A DNA stretch of 64,000 nucleotides. Source: Amycolatopsis suaedae. GTDB lineage: Bacteria > Actinomycetota > Actinomycetes > Mycobacteriales > Pseudonocardiaceae. Positions within the stretch are counted from its first letter, which is position 1. Every line of letters starts with the position of its first letter. Positions 48,005 through 56,460 of the stretch are shown in pieces. The position numbers and the translations under genes were made by a program. The DNA is taken from assembly GCF_004214935.1 (NCBI RefSeq), contig NZ_SFCC01000001.1, positions 617,428 to 681,427 on the forward strand, given 5' to 3'. The notes below the pieces were generated by a model. It worked only from the letters and a program-made list of their open reading frames with translations, was not told the DNA's origin and searched no databases.

Positions 48005-48660
48005 GCACACCCGTCGTCCGCGCCGTCGGCCTGCGCCGCCGGTTCGCCCACCCCAGTGGCGACGTCGAGGTACTGCGCGGACTGGAGCTCGAGGTCGACG
48101 CCGGCCAGGTCACCACCGTCGCCGGCCGGTCGGGCTCGGGCAAGAGCGCGCTGCTGGCCCTGCTCGGCGGGTTCGACTCCCCCGACTCCGGCACGATCCT
48201 GCTCGACGGCAAGCCCGTCACCGACGCCCCGCCGTGGCACACCTGCGCCGTCCTGCCGCAGGCACTCGGGCTGGCCACCGAACTCACCAACGCCGAGAAC
48301 GTCGCACTCCCGCTGCGGCTGCGGCCCGGCGGTGCCCCGAAGCCTGCCGAGCTGCGGGCCCGCGTCACCGAACTGCTCGACGGGCTCGGCGTCGGCGAGC
48401 TGGCCGACCGGTACCCGACCGAGGTGTCGTTCGGCCAGCAGCAACGGGTCGCGCTCGCCCGGGCGGTCAGCGCCAGGCCCAAGGTCCTGCTGACCGACGA
48501 GCCGACCGCGCACCTCGACGCCGCCAGCACACCCCTGGTACTGCGACTGCTGCGGCAATGCGCCGACGAGGGCGCCGCCGTCGTCGTGGCCACGCACGAC
48601 GAACGCGTCCACGAGATCGCCGACCGCCGGGTCCGGCTCCGCGACGGCCTGCTCGCGTGA
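48001..48660 (+). CDS. ABC transporter ATPase (MacB/LolD-like), second
   Basis: A 219-residue ATPase overlapping the previous one by 4 bp (ATGA). Walker A GRSGSGKSA, Walker B VLLTDEPTAHLDA and switch His VATHDER are intact, but the signature reads VSFGQQQR rather than LSGGQQQR. The altered signature suggests an asymmetric heterodimer with the first ATPase, one composite site being weakened. Confidence 0.9.
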   Translation: MSTPVVRAVGLRRRFAHPSGDVEVLRGLELEVDAGQVTTVAGRSGSGKSALLALLGGFDSPDSGTILLDGKPVTDAPPWHTCAVLPQALGLATELTNAENVALPLRLRPGGAPKPAELRARVTELLDGLGVGELADRYPTEVSFGQQQRVALARAVSARPKVLLTDEPTAHLDAASTPLVLRLLRQCADEGAAVVVATHDERVHEIADRRVRLRDGLLA

Positions 48661-48679
48661 TCCGTAGAATTCGGACTTG

Positions 48680-49756
48680 ATGCGGCGAAATCGGTGGTGG
48701 ATAAGCGGGTTCGCGCTACTCGGTGTGGCGCTTCTGGTCGGGATGTTCGCCCTCATCGGCAACGACGAGTTACCCGGGCGCCCGGTCGAGCCGCCCGGCC
48801 CGCCCGGCACGGGGCCGATGAGCATCGTCACCCTCGGGGACAGCACGCTGTCCGGCGAAGGCGCGGGTGACTACGAGCCGGACACCAACGGGCTCAACGG
48901 CAACTGGTGCCACCGCTCCAACCGGGCCACGGTGCACGAGACCAAGGTCCCCGGCCTGATCGCCAAGATCAACCTCGCCTGCTCGGGAGCCCCGTCGGCA
49001 CAGGTCGCCCTCGGCGACGTCAAGCAGTGGACCGAATCCTCCCAGGCACAACGGCTCGCCGAACTGACCAAGACCCACCGCGTGGCCGCCGTCGTCATCG
49101 CGCTGGGCGCCAACGACGATCCGCACTTCTCCCGCACGCTGACGCAGTGCTTCCAGGCGTGGTTCGTCACCGAGTCCCCGCCGTGCAGCGCGCAGCTCGC
49201 CAAGGACTGGCAAGCCAAGATCGACGCCATGGTGCCCAAGGTCGTGTCCGCCGTCGGCGACGTGAAGAAGGTGCTGGCACAGGCGAACTACGACCCCGAG
49301 GACTACCAGCTCGTGCTGCAGTCCTACGCCTCCCCGATCACGCCGGGCATCCCGGAGGAATGGCGCAACCTCAACGGCTGCCCGTTCCGCGTGGAGGACC
49401 TGCAGTGGGTCGCCGGCGACGGCATCCGCGTGCTGACCGAGGGCCTGCGCGCCGCCGCCGTGCAGTCCGGCGCGCGGTTCCTCGACCTGTCCAGGGCCGG
49501 TCTCGGCCACGAGGCCTGCACCGGCGGAGCCGACGCGAGCAACGAGTGGTTCAGCAGGCTCACGGTGAAGTGGACCGACCTCGGCGACGTCGACCGCGCC
49601 AGCCACGCGATCCAGGAATCCTTCCACCCCAACGCGAACGGCCACGCGCAGTTCGCCCGCTGCCTGACCGAGTTCCTCGGCACGCACGACCGCGCCGCGG
49701 CCTGCCTGGCCGGTGAGGACGGCAACCTGCACGCCGCCCCCGCCCCCATCGGCTGA
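48680..49756 (+). CDS. Membrane-anchored SGNH hydrolase
   Basis: A 358-residue protein: N-terminal transmembrane anchor (ISGFALLGVALLVGMFALIG), short Pro-rich linker, then an SGNH/GDSL lipase-esterase domain facing outside. Block I is VTLGDSTLSGEGAGDYEP (Ser nucleophile), block III VIALGANDDP, block V ESFHPNANGHAQFARCL (Asp replaced by a Phe-His-Pro form, catalytic His). Six or more Cys may form disulfides. It is 19 bp after the second ATPase and probably in the same transcript, suggesting processing at the cell surface. Confidence 0.83.
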   Translation: MRRNRWWISGFALLGVALLVGMFALIGNDELPGRPVEPPGPPGTGPMSIVTLGDSTLSGEGAGDYEPDTNGLNGNWCHRSNRATVHETKVPGLIAKINLACSGAPSAQVALGDVKQWTESSQAQRLAELTKTHRVAAVVIALGANDDPHFSRTLTQCFQAWFVTESPPCSAQLAKDWQAKIDAMVPKVVSAVGDVKKVLAQANYDPEDYQLVLQSYASPITPGIPEEWRNLNGCPFRVEDLQWVAGDGIRVLTEGLRAAAVQSGARFLDLSRAGLGHEACTGGADASNEWFSRLTVKWTDLGDVDRASHAIQESFHPNANGHAQFARCLTEFLGTHDRAAACLAGEDGNLHAAPAPIG

Positions 49757-49786
49757 CCCGCGGCCGCCGGTCACCTTCGGCCGTAA

Positions 49787-50185
49787 AGCACGTGAAGGCC
49801 ACCTTCATTGAGGGCCCCGGCGAAGTCGGTGTGGGTGGCTTGTCGCGTGTCCCCCAATGTGGCATTGGGGTACTTGAACTCCCCCAATGCCACATTGGGG
49901 GAGTTCGCCGGTCGTGGGGTTGTCTCGTTCGTGGCGACCAGTGGGGCTGCCGAGCCTGCTGTGACCACTGAGGCTGCCGGGCCGTGACACCAGGCGCCGC
50001 GAAGCACGTGAAGGCCACCTTCATCACGTGAGACGACAGAAACTCGGCCTTCACCCGAACCCACACGTCCCAGCCGTCCCAGACGTCACAACCGCATCAC
50101 CGGTCACCCGCCACCTCACGACACGAGAACCGGATCCACGTCGGGACCCTGACGTCAGACGTAATGAAGGTGGCCTTCACGAGCT
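49787..50185. repeat. 399-bp intergenic repeat element, three end copies
   Basis: Most of the 532-base gap before the toxin gene. It has two forward copies of the repeat tip (AGCACGTGAAGGCCACCTTC from 49787 and from 50003) and one inverted copy (50142-50185, CGGGACCCTGACGTC through GGTGGCCTTCACGAGC). The first forward copy is internally shortened. Between them lies a 20-bp inverted repeat pair and a duplicated 21-base motif at about 49938-49990. No gene is recognised. The remaining 50186-50288 shows nothing but GTATA/TATAC. Confidence 0.75.
49851..49901. repeat. 20-bp perfect hairpin of CCCAATG palindromes
   Basis: CCCCCAATGTGGCATTGGGG (49851-49870) and its exact inverse (49882-49901) around an 11-base loop. 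Each arm is itself nearly palindromic (CCCCAATG ... CATTGGGG), so the site can also form two small hairpins. Confidence 0.8.
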
Positions 50186-50265
50186 TGGGCCGGACCCCGC
50201 GTCGGAGCGGTTTGGGGTGACGGGCGTTGATGGTGAGCCGTGCTCGCGTCCTACAAAGCCGCGGC

Positions 50266-50281
50266 GTATAGGTCGTTATAC
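50266..50281. promoter_or_regulatory. Inverted repeat behind toxin gene
   Basis: GTATA-GGTCGT-TATAC, 8 bases downstream of the toxin stop codon. Short; could be part of a terminator. Confidence 0.25.
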
Positions 50282-50288
50282 ACCTGGA

Positions 50289-50588
50289 TCAGAGATCCAG
50301 CGCCGCCCGCAGGGCGATGTCGATGCGCTCCTGGACCTCGTGATCGACCGCGGCCAGCCGCTTGTCCAGCCAGGGCCGGTAGAGCCGCGTCAGGTTCAGG
50401 GTGGACACCCAGTGGGTGGCATCGACCGCTACCCCGAGGATGTCCTGCGGGTCGCGGTCGAGAAGTTCGGTACCGAGCAGCCAGGGCCGCTCGGAGTCGT
50501 TCACGCCGTCGGAGGACAGCAGTAGGACGTTGCGCTCGCGGTCGGGCTCGGTCGGCGGGTGGTACGTCCAGACCTCACCCCTCTGCAC
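50289..50588 (-). CDS. MazF/PemK-like toxin
   Basis: A 99-residue protein opening MQRGEVWTYHPP, the MazF-type start, followed by RNVLLLSSDGVND and a beta-rich body; C-terminal amphipathic helix QERIDIALRAALDL. MazF toxins are ribosome-independent mRNA interferases. It overlaps the antitoxin gene by 14 bp and is downstream of it. The sequence is divergent from classical MazF, so the cleavage specificity is unknown. Confidence 0.75.
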   Translation of the reverse strand: MQRGEVWTYHPPTEPDRERNVLLLSSDGVNDSERPWLLGTELLDRDPQDILGVAVDATHWVSTLNLTRLYRPWLDKRLAAVDHEVQERIDIALRAALDL

Positions 50589-50817
50589 GCATGTCCTCCT
50601 CGGCCTTCATCCGCTCGAGCTCGTCGGCGGCGGCCAGCGCGTGTGCTTCGGATTCGGAGTGCAGCGGCGCGTGCGGCGTGTACCCGGTGCGGACGGCCTC
50701 GCGCCTGGCGGCCTTGGACAACCACGACGACACGGAGATGCCGTGCGCCTTCGCGGCACGCTCGGCGTACTCCAGCGCGGCGGTGTCCAGGGACAACGTC
50801 ACCTTACGTGTTGCCAT
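50575..50817 (-). CDS. Ribbon-helix-helix-like antitoxin
   Basis: An 80-residue protein: residues 1-45 are a ribbon-helix-helix-like DNA-binding fold (RKVTLSLDTAALEYAERAAK then GISVSSWLSKAARREAV), and the acidic C-terminal tail (ADELERMKAEEDMRAEG) would bind the toxin. Upstream of and overlapping the toxin, as is standard for type II modules, allowing translational coupling and autorepression. Confidence 0.8.
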   Translation of the reverse strand: MATRKVTLSLDTAALEYAERAAKAHGISVSSWLSKAARREAVRTGYTPHAPLHSESEAHALAAADELERMKAEEDMRAEG

Positions 50818-50836
50818 ACCAACTACCGTACCCCAC

Positions 50837-51292
50837 TCACAGCAGCGGCGCGCGACCCTCGAACGGGGTCGACAGCACCACCGTCGTGCGGGTGGACACC
50901 TTGGCCGCCTCCCGGATCCGCCGCAGCAGGTCCTCCAGCCCCAGCGGCGAGGGCACCCGCACCAGCAGCACGTACGACTCGTCCCCGGCCACCGAGTAGC
51001 AGCTCTCGATCTCCGCGATGTGCTGCAGCCGCTGCGGATAGTCGTCGGGTGCCGCCGGGTCGTTCGGTGTCAGCGAGATCAACGCCGTCAGCGGCAGCCC
51101 GATCAGCTCACCGTCCAGCCGCGCGGTGTACCCGCGGATGACCCCGCGCTGCTCCAGCCGCTTGACACGCTGGTGCACGGCCGACACGGACAACCCGACG
51201 CGCTCGGCCAGGTCGGTGAAGCTGCGCCGGCCGTCGGCGGCCAGTTCCCTCGCGATCGCCTGGTCGAGCGGTTCCAGCGGGCCGTCGGTCAT
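50837..51292 (-). CDS. Lrp/AsnC-family regulator
   Basis: A 151-residue Lrp-type regulator: N-terminal HTH (LDQAIARELAADGRRSFTDL, then VGLSVSAVHQRVKRLEQRGVI) and C-terminal RAM ligand domain (IAEIESCYSVAGDESYVLLVRV). It overlaps the end of the peptidase gene by 4 bp (ATGA), so the peptidase and regulator are translationally coupled. An amino acid or dipeptide released by the peptidase could be its effector. Confidence 0.88.
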   Translation of the reverse strand: MTDGPLEPLDQAIARELAADGRRSFTDLAERVGLSVSAVHQRVKRLEQRGVIRGYTARLDGELIGLPLTALISLTPNDPAAPDDYPQRLQHIAEIESCYSVAGDESYVLLVRVPSPLGLEDLLRRIREAAKVSTRTTVVLSTPFEGRAPLL

Positions 51293-52434
51293 GAGTCGAG
51301 CACGACCAGTTCGTGCGGGCGGGTGTTGAGCGGCTCGACGCCGTCCTCGGTCACCACGACGATGTCCTCGATCCGCGCACCCCAGCGCCCGGCCTGGTAG
51401 ATGCCCGGCTCGACGCTGAACGCCATGCCCGGCTCCAGCGTCAGGTCGTTGCCGCCGACGATGTACGGGTGCTCGTGCACGTCCAGCCCGATCCCGTGGC
51501 CGGTGCGGTGGATGAAGTACTCGCCGAAGCCGGCGTCGGCGATGATCTGCCTGGCCGCGGCGTCGATCGACTCGGCGGACACGCCGGGCCGGACCGCTTC
51601 CACGGCCGCCCGCTGGGCCCGCTCCAGCACCGCGTAGGTCTCGGCGACGTCGGCGTCGCGTGGCGTGCCGACCGCGTAGGTGCGCGTGGAGTCGGAGTTG
51701 TAGCCCTCCGGGATCGGGCCGCCGATGTCGACCACGATGACGTCACCGGCCTCGATCACCCGGTCCGACACGTCGTGGTGCGGGCTGGCACCGTTCGGGC
51801 CCGACCCGACGATCACGAAGTCGGCGTGCAGGTGGCCCTCCTCCACGATGGCCGCGGTGATGTCGGCACCGACCTCGGCCTCGGTGCGGCCGGGGCGCAG
51901 CCACTCCCCCACCCTGGCGTGCACCCGGTCGATCGCGGCGCCCGCCTTGCGCAGCGCCTCGATCTCCGACGCGTCCTTGCGCATGCGCAGCTCCCGCAGG
52001 ACCGGCCCGGCCAGCCCCTGCTCGGCCGAACCGAGCGCGTCGCGCAGGCCGAGCACGTGCAGTGCCGGGGCGAAGTCGCTGACCACCACGCGGCCCGGCT
52101 TGCCGAGCCGGTCGGCGACCAGCTGGTACGGGTCGTCGCCGTCGACCCAGGTCACCAGCTCGATGCCGAGCTCCTCCGTGGGTACCCCGGCGAACCCCGG
52201 AGCTTCCAGTTTCGGCACCACGAGGGCGGGCGTGCCGTCACCGCCGGGTACCACCAGCGTCGTCAGCCGCTCGAACGAGCCACCGGCCGCCCCGATCAGG
52301 TACTGCAGGTCCGATCCGGGGGTGACCAGCACGGCGTCGGTGTCCGCCGCGTCGGCGGCACGACGGGCCCGGTCGAGCCTGGCACGCAGGACGTCGGAAG
52401 CGGGGGCGATCATGTGGGGGGCTCGGCTCGACAT
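51289..52434 (-). CDS. M24 Xaa-Pro peptidase
   Basis: A 381-residue M24B metallopeptidase, releasing N-terminal residues before Pro (PepQ/PepP-like). Metal ligands: Asp in VIVVDIGGPI, Asp in NSDSTRTY, His in HRTGHGIGLDVHEHP, Glu in FSVEPGIY and Glu in ARIEDIVVVT, all present. The first ~120 residues form the creatinase-N domain. ATG 52434 shown; ATG 52413 is possible. Operon with Lrp regulator. Confidence 0.9.
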   Translation of the reverse strand: MSSRAPHMIAPASDVLRARLDRARRAADAADTDAVLVTPGSDLQYLIGAAGGSFERLTTLVVPGGDGTPALVVPKLEAPGFAGVPTEELGIELVTWVDGDDPYQLVADRLGKPGRVVVSDFAPALHVLGLRDALGSAEQGLAGPVLRELRMRKDASEIEALRKAGAAIDRVHARVGEWLRPGRTEAEVGADITAAIVEEGHLHADFVIVGSGPNGASPHHDVSDRVIEAGDVIVVDIGGPIPEGYNSDSTRTYAVGTPRDADVAETYAVLERAQRAAVEAVRPGVSAESIDAAARQIIADAGFGEYFIHRTGHGIGLDVHEHPYIVGGNDLTLEPGMAFSVEPGIYQAGRWGARIEDIVVVTEDGVEPLNTRPHELVVLDS

Positions 52435-52451
52435 ACCCCGAGCCTAGCCCG

Positions 52452-52691
52452 CTACGACACGTTCGCCCGCGAGCGGTTGGCGAACAACAACAGCAACAGG
52501 CCGACCGCGGCGACGAACAGGTTCGCGAACAGCTCGTAGCCGTCCAGCGCGTCGATGTTCGGGATCACGTATCTGTTGAACACGTTGAGCACCGGGCCGA
52601 AGAACGGCTGGTGGAGCAGGTGATCGATGGTGCCGCTCACGCCGAGTACGCACAATACGAGCCCGGCTCCGCCCAGAAGCTTGTTGGCCAT
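52452..52691 (-). CDS. Small membrane protein, unknown
   Basis: A 79-residue protein with two transmembrane segments (about 5-21 and 55-71) and an extracellular loop HLLHQPFFGPVLNVFNRYVI. Similar small proteins are common in actinobacteria, often annotated only as membrane proteins. It lies 17 bp upstream of the peptidase gene on the same strand. Confidence 0.65.
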   Translation of the reverse strand: MANKLLGGAGLVLCVLGVSGTIDHLLHQPFFGPVLNVFNRYVIPNIDALDGYELFANLFVAAVGLLLLLFANRSRANVS

Positions 52692-52869
52692 GCCCCATGG
52701 TCACACCGGCCACCACCCGAATGGATCATTCGTCGGCATCGAGCGGCCCGACGAAGGTCGCACCGTTCCACCTAACGGGTGACGAAGGTATCGCCCGCGC
52801 CGACTTCGGTATGCGGTACCGGCCGTACCCGCTCGTGACCGGCGCCGGCGTCCTACGCTCAGGGACGAC

Positions 52870-54012
52870 ATGAACAACACGGCAACCCGGCGCAGCGCCC
52901 GCGAATGGTTCGTGGACTTCGTCCTGTTCGTTCTCGCGGCCTTCTTCGGTCTCTTCGTGGTCGGTCTCCGGCACGACGAGCCGTTGCCCATCGACCCGCT
53001 CTTCTGGGCAGCCGAACAGCTCCTCAGCCTCCTCGCCTGCCTCGCGCTGTTGTTACGCAGGCGCTGGCCGGTCCAGGTCGCGGTCGCGATCGTCGGGCTG
53101 TCGGCCCTGTTCGAGATGGTCGGCGGGGCGTTGCTGGTCGCGCTGTTCAGCGTCGCCGTGTACCGGCCACCGCGGATCAGCGTGCCGATCTTCGCCCTCA
53201 GCCTGGTGGCCGGCCTGATCCTCGTCCTGCACCGGACCGAGCCGGACTGGCCGTTCCTCGCGCAGTGGCTGTTCGGCTCCAGCCTGCAGGCGGCCGCCAC
53301 CGCGTCCGGTCTCACCGTGCACCACCGGCGGGAGCTGATGATCTCGCTCCGGGACCGCGCCGTCCGCGCCGAGACCGAGGCGATGCTGCGGGCCGAGCAC
53401 GGCCAGCACCTGGCGCGCGAAGCCATCGCCAGGGAGATCCACGATGTGCTCGGGCATCGGCTGTCCCTGCTCAGCGTGCACGCGGGAGCCCTGACCTACC
53501 GGCCCGACGCCCCTGCCGAGGACATCAGCCGGGCGGCGGAGATCATCCGTGACAGTGCCCACCGCGCGCTGCAGGACCTGCGGGAGGTCGTCGGTGTCCT
53601 GCGGGCACCGGTCGGCGAACTGCCGCAGCCGACCTTCGACGACCTGCCGAAGCTGATCTCCGAGTCCGCCGAGGCCGGCATGCGGGTCGAGCTGGACAGG
53701 GAGGTCGACGGCGAGGTCCCGGAGACCGCGGGCCGCACGGCGTTCCGGATCGTGCAGGAGGCGCTGACCAACGCACGCAAGCACGCCCCGGACGCGAAGG
53801 TCACCGTCCGCCTCGCCGGCGAACCCGGCGAAGGGCTCAGCGTGGAGGTCGTCAACGCCTCGCCCGACGAGCCCGGCCCACCGTCCTCCACCCCTGGCCA
53901 GGGCCTCGCCGGGCTCACGGAACGGGTGACCCTGACCGGCGGACGCCTGGACCACGGCGGGCTGCCCGACGGCGGGTGGCGGGTGGCGGCCTGGCTACCA
54001 TGGCGGTCGTGA
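52870..54012 (+). CDS. Sensor histidine kinase (HisKA_3 / NarL-type)
   Basis: A 380-residue kinase with four to five N-terminal transmembrane helices (about 13-32, 45-57, 60-95, 100-120) and almost no extracellular domain, suggesting membrane or intramembrane sensing. The phosphoacceptor is His in REIHDVLGHRLSLLSVHAGA; the ATPase has N-box FRIVQEALTNARKHA and G-box TPGQGLAGLTERV. Overlaps its response regulator by 13 bp. Confidence 0.88.
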   Translation: MNNTATRRSAREWFVDFVLFVLAAFFGLFVVGLRHDEPLPIDPLFWAAEQLLSLLACLALLLRRRWPVQVAVAIVGLSALFEMVGGALLVALFSVAVYRPPRISVPIFALSLVAGLILVLHRTEPDWPFLAQWLFGSSLQAAATASGLTVHHRRELMISLRDRAVRAETEAMLRAEHGQHLAREAIAREIHDVLGHRLSLLSVHAGALTYRPDAPAEDISRAAEIIRDSAHRALQDLREVVGVLRAPVGELPQPTFDDLPKLISESAEAGMRVELDREVDGEVPETAGRTAFRIVQEALTNARKHAPDAKVTVRLAGEPGEGLSVEVVNASPDEPGPPSSTPGQGLAGLTERVTLTGGRLDHGGLPDGGWRVAAWLPWRS

Positions 54013-54683
54013 CCCCAACGGGACCGGTTGAAGTACTCGTCGTCGATGACGATCCCCTGGTACGAGCGGGGTTGACCATGATGCTCGGCGGCTCGGACGA
54101 CATCCGGATCGTCGCCGAGGCAGGCGACGGCGCCGAAGCCATCGCGCTGGTGGAGCAGCACAGCCCGCAGGTGGTGCTGATGGACATCCGCATGCCCACA
54201 ATGGACGGTCTGACCGCCACCGAGACCCTTCGCGGCCGGCCGGAGCCGCCCGAGGTCATCGTGCTCACCACGTTCGACGCCGACCAGCACGTCCTGCGGG
54301 CGCTGCGAGCGGGCGCCGCCGGGTTCCTGCTGAAGGACACGCCGCCACACGAGATCGTCGCCGCCGTGCGGCAGGTCGCCGCCGGACGGCCCGTCCTGTC
54401 GCCCGCCGTGACCAGGCGGCTCATCGACCGGGTCGCCGAGTCCGACGACGACCGGCGCCGCACCGAGGCGGCCCGGAGCCTGGGTGAGCTCAACGAGCGG
54501 GAACGCTCGGTGGCCGTCGAGGTCGGCCGCGGCCGGTCCAACAGCGAGATCAGCGCCGCGCTGCACCTGTCGGTCCCGACCGTCAAGACCCACGTGTCGA
54601 GCATCCTCACCAAGCTCGACCTCAACAACCGCGTCCAGATCGCCCTGCTCGCCCACGACGCCGGGCTGCTCGACGAGAACTAA
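54000..54683 (+). CDS. NarL/LuxR-type response regulator
   Basis: A 227-residue regulator from ATG 54000. Receiver domain with acidic VVDDDP, phosphoacceptor Asp62 in VVLMDIRMPT, Thr and Lys in LTTFDADQ and LLKDTPP. The LuxR-type HTH is LNERERSVAVEVGRGRSNSE then TVKTHVSSILTKLDLNNRVQ. It pairs with the kinase. Its 3' end overlaps the convergent ABC permease by 4 bp; regulation of that transporter is possible but not shown. Confidence 0.9.
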   Translation: MAVVTPTGPVEVLVVDDDPLVRAGLTMMLGGSDDIRIVAEAGDGAEAIALVEQHSPQVVLMDIRMPTMDGLTATETLRGRPEPPEVIVLTTFDADQHVLRALRAGAAGFLLKDTPPHEIVAAVRQVAAGRPVLSPAVTRRLIDRVAESDDDRRRTEAARSLGELNERERSVAVEVGRGRSNSEISAALHLSVPTVKTHVSSILTKLDLNNRVQIALLAHDAGLLDEN

Positions 54684-55420
54684 CCCCGCCGCTTCATCGC
54701 CCGGGTGCCGACCAGCAGCCCCACCACGGCCACCGCCGCGGCCGACAGCAGGCCCGCGCCGACCGTGCCGGTGAAGATCTCCCCCGCGAACAACGCCCGC
54801 TGCGCGTCGACGACGTAGGTCAGCGGGTTCAGCTGCGAGAGCACCCGCAGCCACCGCGGTCCCTCGTCCACCGGCAGCAGCATGCCGGCCAGCAGCAGCA
54901 GCGGGAACAGCACCGTCTGCTGCACTCCCCAGAACAGCCACTCCTGGTCCTTCGACGCCAGCCCCAGCGTGTAGGACAGCGCCCCCAGCCCGACGCAGAA
55001 CAGGCCCAGCACCAGCAGCCCGGCGAGCGCGCCGAGCACGTGGAAGCGGAACCCGAACGGCACCGTCACCGCGACGATCAGCGCCGTCTGCACGAACATC
55101 GGCACGATCTCCTTCAGCGCCCGGCCGACGATCAGCGACGACCGCCGCAGTGGCGACACCAGCATCCGCTCGTGCGCCCCGGTCTGGATCTCGAACAGCA
55201 GGTTCGCCCCCGTCGACGACGCGCCGAACAGGCAGGACATCACGACCAGCCCCGGCACGAACCACTGCAGGCCCATGCCGTCGGGCAGCAGCGGCGAGAA
55301 CAACGCGAGGAAGAACAGCGGCTGCACCATCGTGAAGATCACCGAGAACGGGTTGCGCAGCACCGGGCGCAGTTCGCGGACGAAGACGGTGGCGGTGTCG
55401 GTGAACGCGGTCGTGGTCAT
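54680..55420 (-). CDS. ABC-2 type transporter permease (DrrB-like)
   Basis: A 246-residue permease with six transmembrane segments and the ABC-2 opening RNPFSVIFTMVQPLFFLALF. The central LRRSSLIVGRALKEIVPMF is typical of DrrB-like drug efflux permeases. It overlaps the ATPase gene by 4 bp (ATGA), forming a DrrAB-type exporter. Confidence 0.87.
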   Translation of the reverse strand: MTTTAFTDTATVFVRELRPVLRNPFSVIFTMVQPLFFLALFSPLLPDGMGLQWFVPGLVVMSCLFGASSTGANLLFEIQTGAHERMLVSPLRRSSLIVGRALKEIVPMFVQTALIVAVTVPFGFRFHVLGALAGLLVLGLFCVGLGALSYTLGLASKDQEWLFWGVQQTVLFPLLLLAGMLLPVDEGPRWLRVLSQLNPLTYVVDAQRALFAGEIFTGTVGAGLLSAAAVAVVGLLVGTRAMKRRG

Positions 55421-56397
55421 GCCTGGTTCTCCTTGCTGGTCTCGCGCAGGCTGCGGCCGGTGAGGTTGAGGAACACGTCGTCGAGGGTCGGCCGGGCGAT
55501 CTCCACGGCGGTCACGGTGATGCCGGCGTCGTCGAGGTCGCGCAGCAGCTTCGGAGCCAGCGAGGCCCCGCCGGGCACCTCGACGGTCACCCTCGGCCCC
55601 GCCCGTTCGACCCGTGCGCCGCCCGCGACACCCAGCCGCCGGTCGACGACCTGTGTGGCGTCGGCGTCGCGGTCGAACGTCAGCGTGATGCGGTCGCCCG
55701 CGTGGTCGGACTTGAGCCGGGCGGGGGTGTCGTCGGCGATCATCCTGCCGTGGTCGATCACGATCACCCGCTCGGCCAGCTGGTCGGCCTCGTCGAGGTA
55801 GTGCGTGGTGAGCACGATCGTCGTGCCGTGCTCGGCACGCAGGGCGCGGATGTGGTCCTGCAGGTTCGCCCGGTTCTGCGGGTCGAGGCCGGTGGACGGC
55901 TCGTCCAGGAACAGCAGCGGCGGGGTGTGGATCAGGCCCATCGCGATGTCCAGCCGCCTGCGCTGACCTCCGGACAGCGACGACACCGTCCGGTCGGCGA
56001 CGGCGGTCAGGTCCAGCGAGGCGACCAGCTCGTCGGCCCTGGCCTTCGCGGCGCGGGTGCTCAGCCCGTAGGCGCGGCCCTGGCTGACCAGTTCGTCGCG
56101 GCCCCGCTGGCTGTGGCCGGCGCCGTTGCCCTGGCCGATGTAGCCGATGCGGGAGCGCACGGCCCTCGGGTCGGCGGCGACGTCGTGCCCGGCCACCTCC
56201 GCCGTGCCCGCGGTGGGCGGCAGGAGCGTGGTGAGCATGCGCAGCGTCGTGGACTTGCCCGCCCCGTTCGGGCCGAGCAGCGCCACCAGCTCGCCCGGCC
56301 GCACGGTCAGGTCGAGCCCGCGCACCGCTTCGACCACCTGCTTGCGCACGGTGAAGTGCCTGGTCAGTCCGCTTGTCCGGATCATCGTCTCGGTCAT
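55417..56397 (-). CDS. ABC transporter ATPase (DrrA-like)
   Basis: A 326-residue ATPase. Walker A LLGPNGAGKST, signature SLSGGQRRRLDIAMGL, Walker B LLFLDEPSTGLDPQ and switch His TTHYLDEADQ are complete; residues 225-326 are the DrrA C-terminal domain (DDVFLNLTGRSL). Daunorubicin-resistance-type exporters remove hydrophobic drugs. ATG 56397 gives the family N-terminus. Divergent from a WYL regulator, the likely controller; the spacer has two GGATCC sites 7 bases apart. Confidence 0.9.
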   Translation of the reverse strand: MTETMIRTSGLTRHFTVRKQVVEAVRGLDLTVRPGELVALLGPNGAGKSTTLRMLTTLLPPTAGTAEVAGHDVAADPRAVRSRIGYIGQGNGAGHSQRGRDELVSQGRAYGLSTRAAKARADELVASLDLTAVADRTVSSLSGGQRRRLDIAMGLIHTPPLLFLDEPSTGLDPQNRANLQDHIRALRAEHGTTIVLTTHYLDEADQLAERVIVIDHGRMIADDTPARLKSDHAGDRITLTFDRDADATQVVDRRLGVAGGARVERAGPRVTVEVPGGASLAPKLLRDLDDAGITVTAVEIARPTLDDVFLNLTGRSLRETSKENQA

Positions 56398-56460
56398 GGA
56401 TCCAACGCTAGGATCCTTTCCGGCCACTTCTTGACCGCTTTGCCTGGGAGTCTGGAACGC

